Positions 22,031 to 32,900 of a DNA stretch of 64,000 nucleotides are shown piece by piece. Origin of the DNA: Volvox africanus (Eukaryota; Chlorophyta; Chlorophyceae; Chlamydomonadales; Volvocaceae). Numbering within the stretch: position 1 is the first letter of the stretch; each line of letters begins with the position of its first letter. Below the pieces are notes generated by a model. That model worked only from the letters and a program-made list of their open reading frames with translations. It did no database searches and was not told the origin of the DNA. Position numbers and translations under genes: made by a program. The stretch covers positions 1,841,001 to 1,905,000 of the forward strand of contig BSDZ01000013.1 of assembly GCA_030268105.1 (NCBI GenBank). Direction: 5' to 3'.

Positions 22031-23111
22031 TCATTTGTTCTCGCGCGGCCTGAGGACTGCCCAAACGTCACTGAAGTGACGAAGTTGGGCCCTTGCATCC
22101 GTTACCAGATCGCCGACAGCGTTGGCCGTGACAGTGACACGAGTGCTCCTCGAGACAACAGGACGGTGGAGGTCATTCGCGAATTGAAGGTTCAAGACAA
22201 ACAAAGAATCCCAACCGACTATGGTATGCAGCACATCGTCCGTAGCAGCAGAGCACGCGTGTGTGTATGTGTCGTAAGGATTGATAGATCACCTACATCG
22301 TGTGTATTGCCTTCACATGTATTGTATTCACGACCTATCGGGGTAATTTTTGGTTGGTATGCAGGATGAAGCCCCAGAGGGCAGTCGGGCACGAGCCCAG
22401 ACCCCTTGACACACTGCATCACAGCAATCAAGGCAGAGGTGTCGCAACCGGGCCTCCCTCTCCCCTCCCCTTCCTCCTCGGCGTGTGGGTTTAGATCAGG
22501 CAGATCGGGTTTGCCGATTTTATTTTCATTCGTGATGAGACTCCCCAGTGTGTGTATGGGTGTACGGCTGTTCGTACGACTCACATGTCCTGTGTTTATT
22601 TTTCATGCATCGAAATGTGCATATCACTTTCCTTGCTCGCACGTCCGCGCCGTGCGGAGATATCCAGGGGGAGGATGGCGAAAGATCCAGATTTGTACGA
22701 AAACATGCGATAAAAAGTATTATGTGAAACCATGCTACGGTGCCCCTCCAGAAAAGTCGACGGCCGCGGGAGTCGGATATCGGTAAGCGAGGAAAGGAGG
22801 AAGGAAGGCTGGTTTTTGCATTACGTTGATCGATAACCCCCGCAATGTCCAGCTCTCAGCAACAATCTTGATAGCATCCGAGTCGGCCTCTCGCTGACAA
22901 CAAGATGTCCCAACTCCGATTAGGGGAGAAGGACGGGGAATACGAAACACAGAGAGAGAGGATGTGTGTGTGTGTGTCTGTGTATGTATGACATACGTAA
23001 GTGAATGAATGGAAGCCGACAAAACCATACCTTGTACAAGAATGCCAAGTGGGTACGGGAAGGAGGTGGCGTGTGGGGCACGGCATTGCTCTCCCACAGC
23101 GCATTGCAGCC
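22031..23111 (-). CDS. Unknown protein, 3' exons, convergent with its neighbour
   Basis: Not recognised. Minus-strand exons 23111-23031, 22413-22335 and 22218-22031 (TGA 22033-22031) join in phase to give 115 residues. Landmarks: ALWESNAVPHTPPPSRTHLA, then FLYKCVKGSGLVPDCPLGLH, then KITPIVGWDSLFVLNLQFAN, ending WAVLRPRENK. The translation is continuous in style across all three junctions, which is the main support. The donor after 22335 (GTCGTG) is unusual. Upstream exons must exist. A start around 23380 (MVAATMMIAGIIT) is possible but unproven. The + strand of the last exon is also open, so orientation is probable rather than certain. Confidence 0.45.
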
Positions 23112-23264
23112 CTGTCAGCAGGTGCCTCCAGAATAGGCAAGTTTGGCGATAAGAAGTCATTAGTCCCATGGGTCACTGATTCCGATGAGTCCCGTGCCCT
23201 CCTGCCTAGCTTACCCATCAAACAGCGCCGCCGTCACCACAACCTCCTCACCTCTTACTACCAC

Positions 23265-23347
23265 CTCCACCTCCACCTCCACCACCACCACCACCACCAT
23301 CTCCTCCGCCACCACCTCTTACCACCACCTCCACCACCACCACCACC
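23265..23347. repeat. CACCTC/CACCAC-rich simple repeat
   Basis: Degenerate trinucleotide/hexanucleotide repeat of CACC units, strand-biased, in the interval between the two minus-strand genes (or in an unplaced intron). Confidence 0.85.
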
Positions 23348-23739
23348 ATCCGTGATTATCCCCGCAATCATCATGGTTGCAGCGACCATGGCTGTCCCCA
23401 TCCCACACACCCTACGGAGACCCAAACCTTCCCCCCACCCCCCGCTCGCCTCGCCGCTGCGGCGTTAATCAACGACTCCCTCTCCCCCTTCCCTATCCCG
23501 CGCCCCCGGCCCCCCAATGAATTTGTGGCACGATAGATTCGAATGGCCACGATCCAGTGCTAAGCAACTAACTTCTTATACCTCCTGTCTAGCATGTGAC
23601 GGCAGGAGAGGCCTGTGTGCCGAACAGGGCTACAAATGCGATCGCCCCCGCCCGCCATGTCTCCCGACCATGGTAACCACGCTCTCACCCCGCACTACAT
23701 CTCATGTACGACTACTCCGGTACGACACGTACGACACCA

Positions 23740-24553
23740 TCACCCCACGGTGAACACCGCCACTGAGGACCGCGGATGGCGAATCTCCCCGCGCTCCTGT
23801 CGTACCTCCACACCCTCATCCTCGCCCCACTCCACATCCCCACCATCCCCACGGCGAAACTCCGGTGTATTGTTCGCAACGTGGGCCTTACGGATTCCTG
23901 CCCACCCGCCTTTCAATCCCCCGGACACGCCCCGGGATGCGGCGGCATCGGCTCCACCGCCAGCCTCACCGCCGTCGCTTGTGCTCGTCCATCCGGCAGG
24001 CGCACGCGGACAGCCCGAACCAGGACCTTGCCTCGGGCCTATTACAGGATAGCTTCCTCCGTCATCGTCATCGTCGCCGTTGCCGTACATTGGAGCAGAG
24101 CTTCGGTTGCTGCCCCCGGCATCACCGCAGCTTCTGCTCGCCCGTTGGCCACTGCCGCCGCCGCCGCTGTTCCCACCGCCTCCACCAGCAGCTTTGACGG
24201 AGGGCGAAGCGGATGCGCTACTCGTGAGCACATAGGCCTCCCGCCGCTGGGCCTGCTGCCGCCGCAACAGATCTAGGGCACGGCTGCCCTCGTGAGCAGC
24301 CGCCAACGACATCGCAGCCGCCAGCAACCATACGGGCGCAGATATAAGGCCCAACGCCACCGCCGCACGGTCTTGGGACGAGCAGCCTGACGTGACCATG
24401 TGTGATTCACGACATCACGCAGCACCATGATGCGGGGGCTCGTAACGGCTTGTCGTCCCCGACATGATCGAGGTCGTGATCATATCCTTTCAGCTCTCAA
24501 AGCGCGGCTAAATGCTTTCGAGACTGTATTCGTATTAAGGCTGAGAGAGAGAT

Positions 24554-24599
<46 letters not shown>

Positions 24600-26049
24600 G
24601 AGAGATTTTGTGGCTAAGTGGCCTTGAACAAGTGGGCTGAGGGGGGGAGCGGAAAAAATAGAGAGAGCGCGTGTGTATGTATGTGCGTACGGGGGGAAGA
24701 AGGGCCGGAAGGGGGATGCGATCTGGGGAGGGTGCTGAGAGCTCGCCGAAGCAACTCACCTGCATGGACAATGCCGTACACTGCCGCGCCACTGGAGTAT
24801 GTCACACGGGCGCACGGCAATGTGGACACGGCGGCTGCGGCGGTGGCGGAAGCGCCGATAAGTAGCCAAATGAGGACGTCCAGCGTCGCGCAGGAGATAA
24901 AGTATGCCTAATTAGGATCCAAAGCAGCCACATGCGGGCGCAGAGCCTGAGCGGATCGATACAAGCCCAACAAGCTGCCGATAAGCGTCAAAGCATTTCA
25001 TGTACGGCTGTACGGCTGTACGATAACCAAGGCCATACAGCTATAGCATCTATGCCCCGTACCTTGGTGCCGCTGAGTGCCGTGGAGCTGTAGACGCCGG
25101 GTCCCACCGGGACCTTATCAGCCGCCGCCGCCGCCGCCCGCAGCGCCTGCCACGCCCCGAGCACTACTGCCACCGCCAGCCCCATTGCCTGCGCCGCCAC
25201 CAGGAGGGCGTATGCAGTGGTCCCCGTGTAGCGCGACAGGCAGGTCATCGAGGCCAGAGAGCCCACCGCGAGTGTCGCCTGAACCACACTGCGGCATCGC
25301 GGTAACGTTGTGTTGGGACGAGGGGACGAGGGGAGAGGACGTTTATGTATGCAGATACAGGCCGGGTTCGTTCCCTCCGCAACCCACCGTACGACCAGGA
25401 AGTACCTCGCCAGCCACACCGTCTCTCGTACTTGGAAACTAGACGTCACGCGACCCGCCTGCGCCAGCACGCCCCCGCCGCCGCCAGCGCAAGCGCCGTA
25501 CATCCCTGGAAGGTCCACTTCATCCAGCGCCGCCATCCAGGGGGGCTGTGGTGACGGCGGCGGCGCCGCCGCCGCCGCTGCGGGTTGAGCATCAACGTCA
25601 CCGGCAGTAGCCGGGAGCCTCGTCGGTGGTATCTCAGCGGCGGCGCCTCCACCAGCGGCGGCATTCATTCCGTCGGGACCTGCTGGTGCCGCTGCCGCTG
25701 CCGTACGTTTACTGCGCCCCTTACCACCTCGGACCGTACCCACAGCAGCACGCAGCGCTGTTGCCAGCCGATCGCCGAAACTTCCGCCGTTGCCGATGTC
25801 GCTGCCGATGCCGTTGCCGCTGCCGCTGCGAAGGCGCTCCCGCCCTGCTTCTACCCTGACTCCCCGGTTTGACCTTTCGCCATTCGTATTCGCGCCGCGT
25901 CTGCCGGCGGTGCGCATGCCCTCCGTTCCGCCTGACAATGTGGGAGCATTTGCGCCCGTAGGCCTCACGATGCGTACGGCGGCCTTCTTCTTCTCCCTGC
26001 AACGGCCGCGCGGGTAGTGAGGGGCCGGGATGAGCGGGTGAAGCCACAT
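23740..26049 (-). CDS. CASP-like (MARVEL-type) four-helix membrane protein, long form
   Basis: Exons on the minus strand: 26049-25406, 25288-25063, 24907-24760, 24386-23740 (stop 23742-23740); 1665 coding bases, 554 residues. The first about 200 residues are Ala/Gly/Arg-rich and disordered-looking. Then come four hydrophobic helices: TM1 in WLASVVQATLAVGSLASM, TM2 in TTAYALLVAAQAMGLAVAVV, TM3 in YFISCATLDVLIWLLIGASA, TM4 in AAVALGLISAPVWLLAAAMS. A basic residue before TM1 and an Asp in TM3 are hallmarks of the CASP-like/MARVEL family, which forms membrane scaffolds in plants. A Gly/Asp-rich tail follows. The start is the first in-frame ATG; an upstream coding exon joined at CAG 26000 cannot be excluded. 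It sits in tandem behind a second CASP-like gene. Confidence 0.65.
24553..24604. repeat. (AG)n microsatellite
   Basis: Near-perfect AG run with one GGG interruption, in the intron between the last two exons of the CASP-like gene. Confidence 0.95.
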
Positions 26050-26322
26050 TTGGTTAGCATCACGTCATCGTGTAAAAGCTGTATCACGACAGTAAGTGAC
26101 GAATTCTGATTTCTTCGGGTTATGAGTAAACTTTGTGTTGTTTCATGACCAATATAACCAATATAACGAGAATACCAAGTTATGTCGTATGGATAAGGCA
26201 AGTATCCGTCTCTTGTCCACATGCTAGGCCTTCCAAACCATCCCGCGCATCTGGACCGGCCCCGTTGCTTCCCGCCCGCAGCGCCACCTGCGCCTGCCCT
26301 GGTCCCTCCTGCTGCCACCACC

Positions 26323-28196
26323 CTACATCGCACCCCCAAACCCCCAGTTGACGATCCTGGCAGCCGCCCATTCCTGAGGCCGGCCCCTAGTCGGTCCCAC
26401 ATCAAGCAGGGGAATGCGTCCGCTGCTTAGACACGTGCCCGCATTCCCCCTCTCTCTCACACACACATACGCACTGCCCACACCCGTCAACCGCATCGTG
26501 AGGAGCCTAGGCCGCGGCTTTGTACCCACTGTATGGACTCCAGGGCACAGATGATTGCGCTGTCGGGCTCCAGCCCACTGTGCCCCGCCCGCCACAGCAG
26601 CACCTCATACAGCAGACTCATGCCGCTGAGGAGCGCCAGCCCGAACACCAGACTGGTGGCCTGAGGCAGGGCTCCGAAGGCGCGAGGATGGGCAACGCAT
26701 CAGCGATTCGGAAGGCAGAGTGGCCAAAGAGAGAAGCGTTGTAAGCGTATAAAATGCGTGAAAACACACACAAACACACAAAGAATACATATATAATAGG
26801 GACGACGTTGATCAGAACAGCAGCGGTGTGTGTGTGTGTGTGTCTGTGTGTGTCTTTTACGAAACCAAAGAGGCTCCCATCCAAACGTGGCCGGCCTATC
26901 CGCTGCTGTCCCGATCAACCGCGTCCCGCTCACGTACCGCTTTGAGCTTGCCGCAGTCGTTATTCCGAGTGCAGGCCATGTGCAGCTGGTTTCGGAGAGC
27001 TAGAGCCGCCGCCGCGGAGGTGCCTGCGGAGCCGCTGGGGGGGAGGTTACCGTGGGACATGGGATTGGCCTGCTACATTCATTCGAATGTAACGAAGTGA
27101 AAACGCATAACTCATAATATGGGCTACGGGGAGGAAACAGGAACAGGGTTTTAGGGCTGGAGCTCAGGCCCGCTTCCCATCCCGCTGGTGGTACTGCTGT
27201 TTCCAGGATTAAGCGCAAGAGCGTCTAAGTAAGACTAGCGCGAAGGTCATACTCGATCTCAACGGCTTGAGAGTCTGATTTGAACCAATCCAAGTCTGGA
27301 TACACGCGCGCACCAGATCAGGACCCAGACGATATCGAAGGCAATGTTAATGGATAGAGCCACATGCCGGGCTCTGCTGGTCCACTCCAACATTCCTCCC
27401 CCCAGGATGAAGACCAGCGTCATGACTGCAGCAAACGAGGGTGGGAGGACGAGGGGCGGGGGTCATAAGGGCTTGGATCGATGCAGTAAAACACACGCAT
27501 CCCGGATGAAAGCACCGGAATGGATGTGGATGGGGTGCACGACGAAAGGGCGTGAGGGAAGGGAGAGGGGTTCAAATTGTGCTGAATGCACGCGGGAGGG
27601 TGGGAACGGGTGGGCGTAGGAGTGAGTCATCATAGGTGGGGCGCAGCCCCTTACTACCTGCCAACCAGTAAGGGAAGAGCATGCATGCTCCTGAATCTGC
27701 GATCGCTTGTGCGCATATAGCCCAGATCCTGAATTAAAGGGAGAAGATGCCGCCCTCTCCACAAAGTCCCTGGCAATTTGCTGTGAGTCACAGAGATGGC
27801 TGCGGCGAACATACATGATTCTTTTCTTATCTACATTTCCCTCGAGAGGACGAATTGATTCCTGAATCAGGAAACACAAAATCACATAATGTTTGGATAA
27901 GTGACAATCTTCCTTCTCCGAAATAGCCGGATGAGGTGTGTACCTGTCACCGCTAGAAGATAACGGAACGGTGGCAGGCCGGACCAGCCGTCTTCCGAAG
28001 CTGCCAGAGACAGCGCCACCAGCGCCAAGATCCACTGTGCTGTGCGCATATATTTGCCCCAAATCGGCGTTTCCGTGGATGAGGATGACGACGGCGGAGA
28101 ACCGACCCGCGGGTCCGGTCCGCATGTTGCTGGGACCGCAGCCGCGGTCCCAACTCCACGCTCTGCAGTGTCTCCATCGGTTCGGCTCCCAGACAT
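26323..28196 (-). CDS. CASP-like (MARVEL-type) four-helix membrane protein, short form
   Basis: Exons 28196-27944, 27425-27314, 27034-26938, 26660-26526, 26373-26323 (TAG 26325-26323); 648 coding bases, 215 residues, typical for CASP-like proteins (about 200). The Ser/Pro-rich cytosolic N-terminus is followed by TM1 in YMRTAQWILALVALSLAAS, TM2 in RYLLAVTVMTLVFILGGGM, TM3 in ALSINIAFDIVWVLICGSAG, TM4 in ATSLVFGLALLSGMSLLYEV. The Arg at the start of TM1 and the Asp in TM3 are the conserved pair of the family. ACTRNNDCGKL in the loop between TM3 and TM4 has two Cys that could pair outside. The gene lies head-to-tail with the longer CASP-like gene, about 270 bases between coding parts, suggesting an old tandem duplication. 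The helices themselves have diverged strongly. Confidence 0.7.
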
Positions 28197-29993
28197 CACC
28201 TGTGAGCCTAAAACTGCCAAAATGTAAAGTTTTTTTAATAGAGTTGCTGATTAGTCGACCTTTCCTATGACGGAGACCGCCCTGATGCCTTCAAAGTTAG
28301 GTCTTTGACAAGCTGTTTACTGACGCGTTTCATAATGTCGATAAGTTAATATGGATTTTGCTTGGTTTGGAGGCGATCGGTAGGGAAGGAGGAGGATTAT
28401 GGACGAAGATATGCGATCCAAGTGCGGCATTCATATTCGGGCATCATTCTCCCGTCGTCCTTGGAAGCAGATATTGAGGGGTTCTTAAAACACTGGCCCA
28501 CACTGTCCTTATCAAGAAGCCCTCGGACCAAGCGACACCCTCGGACTAGAAATGACGAGGAAAGGCAGAAACGGCGAGGCTGGAACGGCAACCTCTGAAC
28601 CTGCAACTTAGGAAACGCACCACCTACAATGTACGAAACAGGTGGTCTCAGCAGGTCAGCAAGCACGCGAACGGAATGGTGGATGATGATCACAGTGGAA
28701 GTGAGAAATCAGAAATGAGAGCGTACGCTAAGAAGTCTGGTCATTGATGTGACATAGCCAGGACTGGGGGGCCGCGCGGCCTGCTTCAACCTGTTGCTCT
28801 ACTAAATCAGGGGTTTGGGTTTGCGGCTCCTGTGCTAAGGGTCAACGAAGGGCAGCAGCAGCTCCCCATTAGTGCCACCAGGCTGAATCCGAAGATGACT
28901 TGCTAAGCTGCTGATGGAACACACTCCGGACTCTCGTATCCTGCCTCCTCCCGGGAGCTCAAGACCATTGATATAAACCCGTTGATATAAACCGTCACAT
29001 GGTCTTGAGCTCCCGGGCTGGGGTCAAAGAGAAGGCGGGGAAGAGACTGATGGGCGGTGATGGAGCCGCACACGGGGCGCAAGTACGGTAAATTCAATCA
29101 GGCCCATAGGATGGCAAATGGGCCAGTGGTGGAGGCAGGATACGAGAAACAAGTGGGACGGGAATGGACGGGAAAAGCTGCGGAGGACGCATCCATGCCA
29201 TGAAGCCATGAATCGTGGATAAATATGCCTAGAAGAGGAGGACGTATAGGAGAGAGGCTCCCGAGGATGTGGGTCTGCATGCGGTGCTCAATGCCCAGAG
29301 AAATTGTTCTTATGTGCCGCTGACAATTGATAAGTGGTTGGGTTATAAGGGCTCTGGGATTTCCGGATGAAGAGGTGGCACAAGCTGATGGAAACCGTGA
29401 TCCGCCAATGGGTTAGGGGTAGGGAGGGAGACACCATGCAGAGCGGCAAGCCGCGGTTAGCGACTCACGCGTTAATGTACTTCGCTAACGTTTTGCGGGC
29501 ATCGCAGCATTATTAAATGCTCCAACGACAAGATCGCGTGCCATCACTATCGTTTTAAAAGCCGTGTTCGGTTGGCTTGACTAGAGCGTGTGCGGCACCC
29601 AGACATGTGTGACATGTGTGACGTGTGACAACTGGCCAAGGATCAGACCGTCAACGATATGAAATAAAAATGGAGGGCAAGTGATTTGCATGGTTACCAT
29701 AAGGCGTAAGAGATATCTGGTTTGCATATTTTGTACTGCGGCTGAAGTTTTCGGGAATTCGTTGCTCAGAGTCAGGATCCACCCGTACCCTGTTTGAAGG
29801 GCAGGAGGGGGCTGAAGTATCCAAGCAGCTAAACGCAATGAGCTCCTTAAAGCCTTTCCCTTACTCTTCCTTATGAAATTGTTGTCCTCGAAATATTCTC
29901 TTAAGTTAGGATGCTCTAAGTTAAGCTTGTGGAATATCATCCGCCGATAGGGAGATACCTCCAGGCGTTGCTAATCCAGAGCAAAAAGCAATC
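28197..29993. other. Intergenic between CASP-like and TACC-like genes
   Basis: Divergent promoters are expected here. No exon was recognised. The notable content is a perfect 19-bp inverted repeat at 28950-29017. Confidence 0.4.
28950..29017. repeat. Perfect 19-bp inverted repeat with a 30-base loop
   Basis: 28950-28968 (CCCGGGAGCTCAAGACCAT) is the exact reverse complement of 28999-29017. The loop contains two tandem copies of TTGATATAAACC. It could form a stable hairpin in DNA or RNA. No surrounding transposase or terminal duplication was seen. Confidence 0.95.
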
Positions 29994-32900
29994 ATGGATC
30001 AGGTTTGCAAACGTTTGCTGCAAAACATGAGTTGGCTGGCGCTTGACAGCCTTTAGAATCACTGCGCGCGGTTGCGCAGGACCGTCTCGAGTACGCGGAG
30101 GCAAGCCAAGGTGGAAAGAGGCGAAGCTCTCTAGGTGCTCTTAGCAAATCCAAGCCAGTAACAAAGCTCAAGAGCATGTTTGAAGCCAAAGGTAAAGTAA
30201 CATGTTTGAAGGCCTTTACTTAAACGCGACGTTTACGTTACTTCTCGGCATCAAAAGGAAGTTATTTTATCACCGTTCTCTGGATGCTGTGCAGGACCGG
30301 CGCCGAAAATCAAGGAATCCGGGCTTCTTGGGAAGCTCAAGCCCATATCCGCCAGCCATGACGCCACCTCTTTTGCTGCGGCTCTCTCTGGATCCATGGC
30401 TTCGCTAAAAATGTCCGTCGGTGGACCTCCTCAGCAGCCTCCGCCCACACCTATAGCGCCTCTGTTCAGCGTGCTGCCGGCCCCAGTGGAGCCGGATGTT
30501 TTACCGCAGCCAAGTCCTCCGCGCAGTGCTGAAGACCTGCAGATGAGCTTGCCCGTGTACCAAGAGTCGTTGCCAGACGGCGGCGACGTTGATGCCAGGA
30601 AGTCGCCTGGCTCAGCTGGTTTTTTAAAGCGCATGAGTAGTAGCCTCAAGAAAGCTCTGACGCCAAAGTCCTCGACGGGGAAGCAGAAGGCTGACGGCTT
30701 CAGCCCTAGCTACGCAGGAAGCGACGCTAGCAACTTGTCACCACGCCCCTCTGCCCAACTACTGATGACTCCCGGCAGTCAGCCGTCGTCCACCTCGATG
30801 GATCTCAACTCCCGCAGTGACCAAACGCAATCTGCACCGACGAGATCACCTTCGGCATTGATGGGTTACGAGGTTCACGTTGCGCGTGACTATCCGGAGT
30901 GGACACGGCCCTGTGAGGGCGGTGTGGACAGCACTTTTCGGCCCACCTCCAGCAGCTCGCGTCCTCCCCGATCACCAAGTATGGCGCATCCGCCGAGTGG
31001 TTCTGTTCCAGATGGTGTTTCCGCCCAACATGAAGCATCCCCGCCGATTGCATCTCGCGACGTCAGCCCGCGTCCTCTCCCAACGTCCAGCCCTGACCAG
31101 AGCCAAACCTTCAAGTGCATCGCCCAGGACGCAGGAGCCCCAATGGGGGAGAATGAAAACTTCGTGAATGCGGATAGCAAGGGGCCTGCAGTTCCGCCTG
31201 TCGCCCAGGACGTGGTGCCTGAAGACAGCTTCGCCGCATCTCTGACGGCAAGCCCAACCGTACCGGATTGCAGTGATGGATCGCATGGAAGCCCGCCAAT
31301 GCGAGAGGTCAACATGGGCGCAGCAACGTCTTCGTCGCCACAGCTTCCTTCGTCGAATCCCAGAACTGACGCATGTGATATTGTGGCTGACCTTCAGGCC
31401 GATGAGCTAGTGTTCCCAAGCTTGCTGTCTACGGATCAGTATGGCCCTGTGATTCACATTGTAGAAGCCGTCGCATCGCATGTTTCTGATGGCCTAGGCG
31501 CCCAAACTGATGAATCAGCCGACGTCGACATGGGTGCATGTGACTCGGGGCCGCCTATCGAGGAGCTTCAGGCTGCAGTGCCCAGCAGCGATGAAATGCC
31601 GAACGCTGAGCGTGCGGCAGCGGAAATAGACGCACCAGTTTCATTGATGGAAGTGGATAGCGCCGCACAGCAGGAGCCTGTTTTCCAACAGCCTGTGCCC
31701 CTGGCAACTCGTCGCACCTTTGGTGCCGCAGGCTCCCTCAACTTGGACCTCAGTGGAGCTGAGAATAACAGTCCAGGTAGCCCAGACACGGCGACCCCAA
31801 CAGGTGATGGAAATGCCCTAGCGGACAGCTGCATTGTCGGCCTGACCCCCATACGACCTGACACTGCCGCTGTATGCGCAATGAATCTTGATACTCCCAC
31901 CCTGAGTACCGTTGCTGAGGGCTCGCCACAGGTGTGAAGGCATAACGGCTGCGACGACGACACCCATATCGGTAGCTGCAGAGCTTTCAGTAATATAGTT
32001 TAGATCCACTGCCTCCGACCAGGACAAAAGGAAGTTATTTTATTACCGTTCTCTGGATGCTGTGCAGGACCGGCGCCGAAAATCAAGGAATCCGGGCTTC
32101 TTGGGAAGCTCAAGCCCATATCCGCCAGCCATGACGCCACCTCTTTTGCTGCGGCTCTCTCTGGAACCATGGCTTCGCTAAAAATGTCCGTTGGTGGACC
32201 TCCTCAGCAGCCTCCGCCCACACCTATAGCGCCTCTGTTCAGCGTGCTGCCGGCCCCAGTGGAGCCGGATGTGTTACCGCAGCCAAGTCCTCCGCGCAGT
32301 GCTGAAGACCTGCAGATGAGCTTGCCCGTGTACCAAGAGTCGTTGCCAGACGGCGGCGACGTTGATGCCAGGAAGTCGCCTGGCTCAGCTGGTTTTTTAA
32401 AGCGCACGAGTAGTAGCCTCGAGAAAGCTCTGACGCCAAAGTCCTCGACGGGGAAGCAGAAGGCTGACGGCTTCAGCCCTAGCTACGCAGGAAGCGACGC
32501 TAGCAACTTGTCACCACGCCCCTCTGCCCAACTACTGATGACTCCCGGCAGTCAGCCGTCGTCCACCTCGATGGATCTCAACTCCCGCAGTGACCAAACG
32601 CAATCTGCACCGACGAGATCACCTTCGGCATTGATGGGTTACGAGGTTCACGTTGCGCGTGACTATCCGGAGTGGACACGGCCCTGTGAGGGCGGTGTGG
32701 ACAGCACTTTTCGGCCCACCTCCAGCAGCTCGCGTCCTCCCCGATCACCAAGTATGGCGCATCCGCCGAGTGGTTCTGTTCCAGATGGTGTTTCCGCCCA
32801 ACATGAAGCATCCCCGCCGATTGCATCTCGCGACGTCAGCCCGCGTCCTCTCCCAACGTCCAGCCCTGACCAGAGCCAAACCTTCAAGTGCATCGCCCAG

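Noticed and set aside
23265..23347. Regular CACC spacing suggesting a CRISPR-like array
   Set aside because: Unit of 3-6 bases with no unique spacers, and the genome is eukaryotic; this is a simple sequence repeat.
30805..31963. Several minus-strand frames of 80-141 residues repeated at 32578-33736
   Set aside because: Antisense shadows of the duplicated exon. They repeat only because the exon does and lack splice or family support.
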